DNA of 64,000 bases. It comes from Phyllostachys edulis. Taxonomy: Eukaryota; Streptophyta; Magnoliopsida; Poales; Poaceae. The translations under genes and the position numbers were made by a program. Numbering within the stretch: position 1 is the first letter of the stretch; each line of letters starts with the position of its first letter. Positions 24,701 to 34,432 of this stretch are shown piece after piece. Under the pieces are notes generated by a model. The model ran no database searches. It was given only the letters and a program-made list of their open reading frames with translations, and was not told where the DNA came from. The stretch is from the NCBI GenBank assembly GCA_036346405.1, contig CM070546.1, positions 106,894,826 to 106,958,825 on the forward strand, written 5' to 3'.

Positions 24701-27519
24701 TGTCTGAGAGCACCCGCCACTATGCTCATCTTCGTGTTTTTGGTTGTATCGCTATGTCCTTCTAGCACCTCGTGAGTGCACAAAGCCGAGCCCTCGGTCG
24801 ATTGAGTGTGTTTTACGGGTTCTGATCCCGAGCATAAGGGTTATCGTTGCTATGATCCTCAAAGACGTCAGATTCGCATCTCGTGATGTGACTTTTGATG
24901 AGGGCGTCCTTTCTTTCATCATTCTTCTCCACATCCCACTTCTTCTTCCACGATTCCACTTCCTTTTGTGTCTACCTCCCATTCATTCTCCAGATACACC
25001 TTCTCCACCGATTTCACCTTCTCGTGTACCTTCTCCACCGGCCACCGATTTCTAACACTTCCACTCTTCCTTCCACTATAGTCGCCGACAGAGAGTTCCT
25101 TCGATCCTCGGTCCTCCTCTCCTCCACCGATCCTCCCGGCGGTACCATCGACTCGGCGATCGTTCTACTACATCACGATATGCCCTACGTGATCGTTCTT
25201 CTATTCGAGCACCGAGAGATGGGGTTTTTCTCGTCTTGAGCGCGATGAGTCGAGTCAAGTACCTATCAGATTTGTCGGTGTACTGAGTGGCGATTGGCTA
25301 TGACAGAGGAGCTCACGAGATAGAGTGCACGGGCACTTGGGATCTTGTTCCGCTACCGAAATGAGGCTGTTCCTATCACTTGCAAGTGGGTGTACAAAAT
25401 AAAGAACAAATCGAGATGGGTCGAAGAAGCGATACAAGGCTCGTCTTGTTGCAAGAGGTTTTCAAAGAGCTTATGGTCGAGATTATGATGAGACTTTTGC
25501 TCCGATTGCTCATATGACCACAAATCGTACTCTTATTGCGATTGCGACAATACGCACATGGACTATATCTCGATGGATGTCAAGAATGCTTTTCTTCATG
25601 GTGATCTACATGAAGAGGTCTATATCTGACCACCCCTAGGTGTTGAGGCTCCTCTGAGCTATGTTTGTCGCCTTAGGCGTGCTCTATATGGTCTCAAGGC
25701 TCCTCGTGCTTGGTTGAGCGTTCGATTACGTGATTCGATTCTTTGGTTTCACTTCGAGTGAGCATGACCCTGCCTTGTTTGTTCACACTTCTCAGCGAGG
25801 TCGTACTTTGCTTCTTCTGTATGTAGATGATATGCTGATCACGGGAGATGACATGGACCACGTGGCTTTTGTCAAGAAGAAATTGAGTGAACAATTTATG
25901 ATGTCCGATTTGGGACCATTGAGCTATTTTCTAGGAATTGAGGTTCATTCTGATGGTGATGGCTACTATCTCTCTCAGCATCGCTATGTTCAGGATCTAC
26001 TTGCTCGCTCTGGGATGACTGATACTCGTACTGCTGCCACACCCATGGAGCTTCACTTGCAGCTTCGACCTACAGACGGTGTACCCCTGACAGATTCTTC
26101 TCGCTATCGTCAGCTTGTTGGGAGCCTTGTCTATCTCACAGTAACCAGGCCAGACATTGCTCATGCTGTTCATGTGCTCAGCCAGTTTGTCGATCCTCCC
26201 TTTCGATTCACTATAGTCATGTTCTTCGTGTCTTGAGATACTTGAGAGAAGCTGCGTCGACGTCTGTTCTATGCGATTCGAGTCGGCTCCAGCTCCACGC
26301 TTACTCTGACTCTACTTGGGCGAGTGATCCTGCTGATCGCCGATCTGTCACTGGCTATTGTATCTCTCTTGGTACTTCGCTTATTGCTTGGAAGTCCAAG
26401 AAGCAGATCATGATGTCACGCTCTAGTCAGAGGCGAGCTCGAGCACTTGCCGCCACAACATCGAAATCATTTGGCCGATGGCTCTTGGTCGATCTTGGTG
26501 TCCCTTGTGACAATCCTACCCCTCTCTTTTGTGACAATACAAGTGCCATTCAAATTGCCAATGATCCGGTCAAGCATGAGCTGACAAAACACATTGGTGT
26601 TGATGCATCTCATTGTCAGCAGTTGACCATCACCCTCAAGTATATTCCCTCAGAGCTTCAAGTTGCAGATTTCTTCACTAAAGCTCAGACTAGAGAACAT
26701 CATCGACTTCATCTACTCAAACTCAGTGCATCAGATCCTCCTGATCCACCTTGAGTTTGAAGGGGGGTGTTAAGAGTATTGTATATTTTACATTTCTCTC
26801 TTTCTCTCTCTTGGCCCATGTGGCCCTTGTAGCCCATGAGGCCCATGTATCTTTGTCTATATATATCTCCTTCATTAATGAATAACATGCATAGTTGTGA
26901 ATAGCAAACCCTAGTTTTCATCTTTTATCATCCACTACCGTTGGGAATGAACCATTATCACATTTTCTCATCATGGAAAAACATTCATTGTAGTAGAAAA
27001 TGAGGTGAATTGTTTTGTTATGAAACATGTAGAAGCAGCGAATTTTCTTGTGGTTTTCCACTGCCGTTAGGAATGAACCATTATCACATTTTCTCATCAT
27101 GGAAAAACATTCATCGTAGTAGAAAATGACTCTTAACCCTGAACTTCCCACCCATGCACCATGCTCTCTCTCCATAATCCATAATAATAGCTTATAAAGG
27201 ACCAAAAAAACCTCGGGGTTGTGGCCTGTGGGTTAATGTAACTATGCAACTTCTTGTATCCTATACAGATCTTCTTCATTTTAAGTAGACTCTTCCTGTT
27301 TTACATCACCTAAACTCTAGCTGCGCTGTTTATTTATGTGGTAAAAGGGGAAGACAACCGCTGACACTCTTGGAGAGGAGGAAGCTGAGATAACTGCTCC
27401 ACTGGAAGATGAATCTGATACTGAGAGCACGCTCGAGACACTGCTGAACTGGAAGTACATATTTCCGGCATTCCTGGTCTTGCTGTCTGCCATTCTCGTG
27501 TACTTGCTGTACCAATAAG
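18763..27519 (+). CDS. WIT: WIT-type tail-anchored nuclear-envelope coiled-coil protein
   Basis: I assemble four coding exons: 18763-19261, 19343-20499, 21475-21629 and 27348-27519, all with GT-AG borders and consistent phase, giving 660 residues (Arabidopsis WIT1 and WIT2 are of similar size). WIT proteins sit in the outer nuclear envelope, partner with WIP proteins in a SUN-KASH bridge, help hold RanGAP at the envelope and link the nucleus to myosin. In the sequence, residues about 30-165 give the family N-terminal block (SRVELEVSFGFERLLNLEMLA), then long heptad coiled coil with many Glu/Lys/Leu (about 190-550), an acidic linker, and a C-terminal membrane anchor (WKYIFPAFLVLLSAILVYLL) three residues before the stop, which is the tail-anchored topology. 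The last intron is 5.7 kb because a copia element sits inside it in the same orientation. Exon borders are my reading of splice signals. No frame damage is seen. Confidence 0.88.
21703..21865 (+). repeat. Copia 5' LTR
   Basis: 163 bp from TGTTAAGAGT to TTTTATCA. It contains a TATATATAT box near 21793 and AATGAATAA further on, suitable as promoter and poly(A) signals. The PBS follows directly. Confidence 0.95.
22700..23560 (+). pseudogene. Copia gag remnant with CCHC zinc knuckle
   Basis: An ATG at 22700 starts a gag-like stretch containing DGLNYRAWAF near 22770, the N-terminal motif of plant copia gag (UBN2 type). A zinc knuckle of pattern C-x2-C-x4-H-x4-C lies at about 23426-23470. Several stops and frameshifts separate these pieces, beginning within the first 15 codons. 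The protein would have formed the retroelement particle. This copy is non-functional. The leader 21880-22690 is GC-rich with only low-complexity frames. Confidence 0.85.
24155..24720 (+). pseudogene. Copia integrase remnant
   Basis: The frame open from 24155 contains the DVWGP motif (first acidic residue of the D,D-35-E catalytic core) and FVDDHSRYTW, both typical of copia integrase. The frame then shifts: the segment with the next conserved acidic region (near 24440-24480, TEESIF in a different frame) is out of phase. A damaged HHCC-type segment precedes it near 24150-24200. Breaks make it non-functional. Confidence 0.85.
25380..26240 (+). pseudogene. Copia reverse transcriptase remnant
   Basis: The stretch 25730-26210 is one open frame carrying the catalytic YVDD motif (near 25820) and then DLGPLSYFLGIE and the PDIAHAV segment, standard landmarks of copia reverse transcriptase. 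Upstream, 25380-25720 carries the fingers and palm part (CKWVYKIK, DYDETFAP, YGLKAPRAW) but in at least three frames with an in-frame stop at about 25629. A further frameshift near 26230 separates it from RNase H. Confidence 0.92.
26233..26754 (+). pseudogene. Copia RNase H remnant
   Basis: An open frame of 173 codons with the copia RNase H signature: DSTWASDPADRRSVTGYC near the start, SLIAWKSKKQ, then LFCDNTSAI, and a C-terminal QVADFFTKA. This is the best preserved part of the element. The usual SSAEAEYRA region is altered (SSQRRARALAA), which would remove the catalytic glutamate. The stop lies just before the polypurine tract and the 3' LTR. Confidence 0.9.
26768..26930 (+). repeat. Copia 3' LTR
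   Basis: 163 bp, matching the 5' LTR at about 161 of 163 positions (differences near 21772/26837 and 21779/26844). It is followed by TCCAC, the same 5 bp that precede the 5' LTR. Confidence 0.95.
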
Positions 27520-28030
27520 GTGACAGAGTCAACGATTTACTAACGCAATTTGTAGTACCTGATAGAAAATAGCTCCTGTTTTGTAATAATGCACATTTCT
27601 TTATCTTCTTTCTGTCCAAAATTGTTGCAGGCATAGCCAATTTTGTTAGAACCGTAGTAGTGTCTGTTGCAAGTGTTTCAGCCGTGGCATGAAATATGTA
27701 TCAGTAACTCTGCGTAGCAAGCTTTTCCATCCTTATCTGGAGTAAAAGCATTGTAGATCTAAAATGATCCCTTTTTCTTCCATGTCCTCCTTATTCTGAC
27801 TATTAGTTGATCCAACACGCATCATTTGGCTGCAATATTTGTTTGTAAGATATATATTTTTTAACCAATATCCAGTAGCACTTCACAAATTTTTGCACAC
27901 ATGGTTTTGCATCCCATGATACCTGACAACATTTCCATATTCATGATGTATACCTGTCTTATACAATAGTCAATAGGTGTCAGAGAAACACTGTTCTTCA
28001 CAATTTTGCAGAAGCACAGATACACTGGAC
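27520..28030 (+). other. WIT 3' UTR and spacer
   Basis: The sequence downstream of the stop is AT-rich. A GGTGACAG donor right after the stop and a TTGCAG acceptor at about 27631 could define a 3' UTR intron. No other gene is visible. Confidence 0.4.
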
Positions 28031-28900
28031 TTAGGGTCTATTTGGCACAGCTATAGCTTTTCTGAAAAGCAGTTTTCGGCTAGGCTAAAGGACTGCACGG
28101 CTAATTTAAAGAGATTTGGTGTTTGACTGTCTGACTGGAGCTTCTGAGTTGAGAAATATATGAAAATATCCATAAGGAAAATGATGGCTTGTTTGATACT
28201 ATTTAACAACAATTAATGGTAATTAACAATATTTTACGACAACTACCGTAATTAATGGTAATTAACAACAATTAACGCAATTGACCGTAATTAATAATGA
28301 TTAACGCAATAGACCGCAATTAACGAAATAAACCACAATTAACGATAATCTTTTTAGTAAACAATTATTACAATAAATAATTATTAAAAATTGAATAATT
28401 ATACAAAACAATTAATTTACAATAAAAAACAGAGGCACCTGGGATGGGGGCGTGGGAGGCGGGCTGCTGCCGTCGAGGAGGCGCCGAGGGGCAACGACAC
28501 GAGGAGGAGAGGTCTTGTCTGACGGCCAAAGGAAGGCGCCGAGGGAGGAGAACGTGGCGGCGCGCGGGAGGAGGAGAGAAGGACAGGGGCAAGGTGGCGG
28601 CGCGGGAGGAGGACGCAACGAGCAGTGATGCGAGAGGAGGAGGAGGGAGGACACGAGCAGAGCGTCGGAGTTGGGGGAGGAGAGAGGACGGGGGTGCGCA
28701 AGAGGAGAGGAGAACGTGGGCGGGGGTGGGGGCGAGGAGGGGTTTTTGTTGAGTGGCATAAAGAAGGTAATTAACCCCCAAGTTGAGGGGCAAAGTCGGA
28801 ATGGGGCTGCAGGAAGCTCACCGCGGGCAGCTTTCAACTTCCGGCTTCCGCACGTTGTAATGGCTAAGCCGAAGCCGAAGTCGTTCCAAACACACCTTTA
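28031..28900. mobile_element. PIF/Harbinger-like (Tourist-type) element
   Basis: The element spans 28034-28897 (864 bp). TTA flanks both ends (28031-28033, 28898-28900). The left end GGGTCTATTTGGCACAGCT pairs with the right end read in reverse, AGGTGTGTTTGGAACGACT. A 3-bp TTA target and GG..T.TTTGG ends fit Tourist/PIF elements. Inside are a run of short AT-rich repeats built on AATTAACG (28200-28350) and then a GC-rich block (28440-28750) with low-complexity frames. No transposase is present. Confidence 0.78.
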
Positions 28901-29560
28901 ATAGATGGGGTTCTGACGATGTACCAGCATGTTGATCTTAGTTAAATAGATTATAGGCTCAGTTCAAAGCTTTTCTCAAGTCCTAAAAATCAGTAACAGG
29001 TACTCGACAGGTCACCCCACCTAGTAGTGGTTATACAACATAATTGGCCCGATTATGTGGTATAACCGGCTAACAGGTAGAACACCTGTTACTTGTATAC
29101 GGCCGAGTATACCTGTTTTGAGAACACTGGCTTTTCTTCCTTCATCTGTACAAGTTCACCTTTGAGAGTTGTAATGTCACAACATCTTAATGCAAATGTG
29201 GTTTTACTGCCAATTCATAATTTCAGTGAAGTATATTCCATTAAATTGCAAGCTTTCTCTCAGCCATGGTCATAAGATGGGCAAGGTAATTTCAGTAAAG
29301 TAGCATGAGAGATGGAATGATCACGGTGGAAACATCATATTAATCACACATTCACAAGCAAGATCATTCTGAGTTGAGCTTGCAAAATGCAGTATATAGT
29401 ACATCCATTACATTTGACATCCATTGTGTCACTCCACTGCTGGATGGAAAAACCACAGCCATCGCCAGCATTATCATCACAATGGAGGCATGGACATGTA
29501 TATACAAAAATATACACAACTTATGCTCCACCGATACGCATTGAACTTGGAATAACCATT
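28901..29560. other. Spacer and SOUL gene 3' flank
   Basis: No gene is seen. The right part is the likely 3' UTR of the minus-strand SOUL gene. Confidence 0.45.
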
Positions 29561-31558
29561 TTAGTACGCCTCAACACCAGTAGATTTGCAGTCAACCTCG
29601 AACCACACCTCATTGACACGGCCAATGATGCGGAAGGGGCTGTTGTACTGTGCAATCGAGTACGCATTCTTACTAGGGTAGTTCGTGGAATTAGCCCACG
29701 GTGACCGACTCAAGCTCATGGCAAGTTTCTCAGCTTCCTCAACAACATTGTTGTCCCGTGCATAACCCGAGAAACTCCGGACCGCAATGCAGTGGCTCGG
29801 CCACCTGTCTGGATGGAGGTTCAGTTCCGGGAGAGGGACAGGAGGGGAAGCTTGGAACTTTGCTGGCAAGTAGAGCCGGACAAAATAGGCTGAAGAGTGC
29901 AGAGGCCCTGCACCTGGGACGATGCTTGTAAGGACAGGGGTCGTCATTCTGATCCTGGAGGAGTTGAGGTTTGCGCCCATCAGGTACTGGAACAATCTGG
30001 CAGGAACAACGTTAAAGTTGGAGCTTGTAGGATCCAGTTAAGCAAATTCAGCAGACAATAAAGTCAAAAAGGTGAAACAGAGAGCAAAATAATGAATCCA
30101 ATTGATTGGTGTATGCAGCTCGCAATAGAAATTACACAAAATGACCTACCCCAGTCATCGATAAATTGCAGATTGTAATATAAACATAACATCACAATGT
30201 TGCTGGCAAACATTTACCTCAGGAAATATAAAGCTAATGAAATATTCAGATTTCATGAGTTAGCAAAGTTGGAAATAGTATAGGTTGGAGTTTTGTGAGG
30301 CTAGGACCTAGGAGGAAAGTAGCAAAACTATACTCAGGACCGTGCCAATTGATTTGGGACTCTTTGGGTTAGTTCTTTCACAGATCAAAAGATCATGCCT
30401 TTTCTCTCTGTTTAACATCAAGAGTTCTTCACAGATGAACGTAAGGCATAGCACATATCTTAATATCAGTTCCTAAAATGGAGAAAAGGTCCTAATTATA
30501 TGGCTAACAAAAGAATGCAAAACACTCTGATTTGTTAGTGATTTAACAAGTCACTATTTCCTGTTGAGATAACAGAAACTATTTCAGTGAAGTATTTCCT
30601 GTAGCAGTTAACAGAAACTATTTCCTGTTGAGAACGGAGGCAATAAATCATACAATTGATCCCTATTATCATAAACGGGAAGTAGCTAAGCCAGGCTCCA
30701 GCAGTGAGTTCGAAAATGGATGAAGTTTAGTTACTTTTGCAGATCTTCTCTAATTATGCAATTGGTCATCAACATCGTAAAGGGGGAAGTCAAGGGTTCA
30801 AACTAAACCCAGTAGCTAAGGACTTACAGGCTGTCTTTTCTCAAGTTAGTTTTCACAGGTTATATGGAAGCCAGAGCCCTATGTAAGATCGGATCATTCT
30901 CATCAAGACAAAAGAACAGCCAACCCTTAATGTTTTTCTGCTACAGAAACTCTTACCAAGCCAAATACTTCTGAGATCACAGGTTTGGACATGATACTCT
31001 ACTCAAGATAACATACTTCCCAAACCTGAATTGAAATACAGGCATCGCACCCCATATAGCGCATCATGATAAAAGGCGAACAGCACACCAACCCTCTAAC
31101 CTCCACCCTCATCAATTTCTTCTAGAATCCATCCATTTCTTGCCCCTCTCTCCATTCCTACACAAGAATCGACGCCCAAGAGGAACAGATTGAAGGATGC
31201 AGCTCACAAAAAACCCCGTCCAAGGGGACCAAGATTTCATCTTTAAGGAAGACAAGCCCAGGACCGCACGCTTACAGGCTCGATGAATGAATCAATCAGC
31301 TGATTCCCTGTCAATCCAAACAAGATATTGGGGGCAGCATAGCAAGATGGGTTACCGATGGAAGCCGAGCTTGGTGGCGACGTGGAACGAGATGTCGTCG
31401 GATGGGGCGGACATCCAGACGGTGTCGCGGTAGAGCCGCACCTCGAAGTCCGACTCCACGTGCACCGTCGTGTACTGCGGCGTCTCCGCGCCGCGGGAGG
31501 CCGTCGGGAGCAGCGCGAGGAAGAGGAGCGAGAGCACCACCGGACGCTGCCCCTCCAT
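29561..31558 (-). CDS. SOUL heme-binding family protein with signal peptide
   Basis: Two exons on the minus strand: 31558-31356, then 29996-29561. Splice borders are CATCG|GTAACC and CTGCCAG|ATTG, in phase, giving 212 residues. SOUL/HBP proteins bind heme or other tetrapyrroles and are thought to buffer or carry them. The N-terminus has a hydrophobic segment followed by a small-residue cleavage region (VVLSLLFLALLPTASRG), so entry to the secretory pathway is predicted. The mature part shows family landmarks: YTTVHVESDFEVRLYRDTVW, then GFHRLFQYLMGANLNSSRI followed by MTTPVLTS across the splice junction, and near the end the VWFEVDC block. An in-frame ATG 12 codons upstream (31594) would place MNRAKTEATATT before the signal peptide. 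I prefer 31558 because the hydrophobic core then begins at the usual distance. Confidence 0.93.
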
Positions 31559-31594
31559 GGTCGTCGCCGTCGCCTCAGTCTTTGCTCGGTTCAA

Positions 31595-32368
31595 CTGCTC
31601 GCTGCCTTGGGGAGGTCGGCAAGCCGTGGGTAGAGAGAAGTAAAATACGAGGAATATGCGTCCTCCAGAAATCGCAGAAATGCAGTCTGAAGAGGATCGA
31701 GAGTGGAATAGCTTGCAAGGGAAAATCCCCCTTTTCTTTAATCAGCATCCTAAATCCTAATACATAGGCCAGGCAATTAGTAAGTGCCGGAGGAGGGTCC
31801 CACCCCTAGGGTTATCGGGAATAATAGTATATCATATGGAAAGTCATACCATATGCATAGGCTACAACAATATGATGTACCTACATAAATGTACCAAAGT
31901 ACTTCTCTTCCCCTCAATGTAAGGCGGAGACAAAAAGGAAAATGTCTCCTGTGTGTATATATATATAGCCCAAGGGCATGTAAGAGGGGTGCATGGCTCA
32001 TTCAATACACAACCTTCACACGTCTCGCGCTTTGGGCTCCTTTGTTCGGTCTTTCCATGACAAAAGGGTGTCCCGTACTTACTGTCTAGTTTTGTTGTTA
32101 TGACAGTTAGCGTCGTTCATGGGACTGAATAAGAAGCTATGCATGAAAGAGGAGCAGAAAGTATCAATATCTCTACTAATAAAGATGGAGTTTATCCCTG
32201 CACAGCGAGACGATCCTCCGCGCAGCTCCTCTTGTGCAAACAACGCCCGGTAGGTGGCCCTCTCAACGCTTTCAAGCAAAAACCGCCTCGCCACCTCCCT
32301 AGTTCCGGCAACCACCCTGTCACCTCTTCCTCCATAGCTAAACCCCGATCCGCACGACCCTTAACTAT
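31595..32368. other. Upstream region of SOUL gene with an LTR-like segment
   Basis: Positions about 31787-32058 look like a solo LTR or MITE remnant on the plus strand: TGCCGGAGGAGGG at the left, a TATATATATATAG box near 31958 followed by a short leader, and CATGACA at the right. I could not find matching target duplicates, so the call is weak. Positions 32170-32365 hold a GC-richer fragment that is open on the minus strand but unrecognised; it is cut by the CACTA element at 32369. Confidence 0.3.
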
Positions 32369-32389
32369 CACTACACCATGGTATAGTAT

Positions 32390-32850
32390 TAGGGGCAATT
32401 AAACTGCCGGAGAAAAGTGCTTTGCAAAGCAAATTATCTGACGGGAAAGACATTCCCTGGCACTTATTGCCTGCCTGGTAAAGTACTGTTGGGAAAGACA
32501 TTCCCCGACAGATATGTGGATTCCCGGCAGTTAACTGCCCTAGATAAATGTTTTTCCCTGGCAATTATAGTTTCCCCGACAGTTAGTTGTTTCCTGACAA
32601 TTAGAGTTTCCCTAGTAGTTATATGTATTGCCGGAAGTTAATCTGCCCTCAATTGTCAATTAAGTGCCCTAGATAAGTTGTTTTTCCCCGGCAGTTAGTT
32701 GTATTGCCGGCAGTTAACTGGCCTAGATTGTCTATTTTTCCTCGACAATTAACTGCCTTCGATTATCTGTTTTTCCCCGTAGTTAGTTGTATTGTCGACA
32801 ATTAACTACTCTCGATTGTCTTTTGCACCATTTAACCATAATTTAGAAAA
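32390..32850. repeat. CACTA left subterminal repeat array
   Basis: Many short, partly palindromic units of the form CCCCGGCAGTTAGTT / TTGCCGGCAGTTAACTG separated by GATTGTC or TAGATAA. Arrays of this kind bind the element's own transposase in the CACTA family. Matching but fewer units are at the right end (39755-39945). Confidence 0.85.
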
Positions 32851-34432
32851 TATACAATTTTGGTAATTATACAACTCAAAAAACATGTCATATCAACAAT
32901 CAAAGACAGTTGCAACACATAGATCAAACTCAGGGTTTGCAAGATACATAAACATGAAATATGAAAGTTCCGATAAGCACATCAATACATGTGCAATACA
33001 TACAGAGTGCATGCAATTTCAGAATTCTGAGCATTCAAATATAGTCACGACAACACAATCATCTGAAGTCTACTCAACCTAAAGAAATACTTTAACCCCT
33101 TCTACCACAATACTAGTCTAGCCTTGGCATGTACAAAACATCCACGCAAAAGAAGTCGACAATGTAGATGTCCACATAATGAAATCATCATACTATCACC
33201 ATTTGCAAAATAAGGACGATCACTCCATTAGCAAACAATAACTTCAACAGCCCTTATATTTTGTACCTGAAAATAAATTCGAGAAGTCAATAACCACAAA
33301 CCATATATAAGCCCAAACATGATATGAGCGTCAAATAGTTAAACAAGATTATAAATTTAACAATGAATAGTCATTGTTTACTCATGAATTCCATACATCA
33401 CATATTGCCATTAAACCATGACTAGTTAATGTAGTGTAGATTATTATATGTGCATACAAGCACAGAAAATGGCCAAATCATTTATATAGGTGTAGGTTTA
33501 TAGTTTTCTATGCATAGGAGTTAAGAGTTCAGATTCACATTATTGCAGTGTGTTTGATACTGCAGCTTTTCTTATTATTCACATATTTGGTGATCATTTG
33601 TCAATTCCATCTCGAGATATCTTTCTCATCAATGGAGATGGGTATAGTACCGAACAACAACATATCGGATATCTCAAACACCAACATCCTAACAACCGGT
33701 GAGCCATGGAGATGTCATCAAGCCATTCACTTCGGATGCTAGTGCATTTCACTCCATGGACAGAGAGGCCAGGGTCCATATGTACAAGGACAAGAAGCGG
33801 GCAAGGTGAAACATAAAGGGGAAGTGTAACATAAGAGAAAACTTCCAACTGATAATTCCAATGTTTCACATGATTAGCAACAGTAGCAACGATGATTGTG
33901 CTTTCTGTTGTAGTGGTATGCATACACGTCAAGATATCAACTCTGTTTCTCCTTGGAAAAAATATTGACCATAGTAGTAATAACATACTGTATTTTGAAT
34001 CCCACAGTCCCACTAACCAGTGATCTATCCGTACATTCAAAAACAAACATCATGACTTAACATTAACAGATGCATACATAACAATATAGCATGGATACAT
34101 ACTTCTGGAAAAATAAATACCACTACCAGCTATAGTATTGAATTATTATATACAGAATGAATAGGATTTGGATAACTAAATGTTCTTTTCTTATTATTAT
34201 AACCTCTAGCAATGGTTGGTTGTGTGCACTTTGGTGTAGCTAAATATTGATTAATATAAATCAAGGCCCCTTCCCTTGTTACTAAAAATAGATGGTTTTT
34301 CACTGTATCCAATTGGAATTTTAGTACAGGTCAACTGATAGCATTATAACTGCCTAATTAAGTGGCAAGATCATCTTACAGGCCATCAAACTAAAACTAA
34401 TAATCACTAGTGCTCACTGCTCAGACAGTGCC

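Larger units (their letters stand above)
21698..26935 (+). mobile_element. Ty1/copia LTR retrotransposon, complete ends, broken interior
   Basis: The element spans 21703-26930 (5,228 bp) and is flanked by TCCAC target duplicates (21698-21702, 26931-26935). LTRs are 21703-21865 and 26768-26930, 163 bp each, differing at two sites by eye (both C/T). A primer-binding site TGGTATCGAGCT begins at 21866 and a polypurine tract (GAAGGGGGG) ends at 26767. Domain order along the plus strand is gag with a CCHC knuckle, integrase, reverse transcriptase, RNase H, which is the copia order. Reading frames are interrupted by many stops and frameshifts in every domain, so this copy cannot encode working proteins. 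It lies in the last WIT intron in gene orientation. Confidence 0.96.
21642..27127. repeat. ~126-bp intronic tandem duplication split by the copia element
   Basis: Copy B is 27001-27127 (TGAGGTGAATTG to GTAGAAAATGA). Copy A has the same sequence but is interrupted: 21642-21702 matches the first 61 bp of copy B and 26936-27000 matches the rest. The copia element and its target duplicate lie between the halves. The duplication therefore preceded the insertion. The copies differ at a few positions, for example ATGCAG against ATGTAG. Confidence 0.9.

Noticed and set aside
28368..28837. Pro/Ser/Arg-rich proteins near 28.4-28.8 kb
   Set aside because: Inside the GC-rich core of a Harbinger-like element; low complexity.
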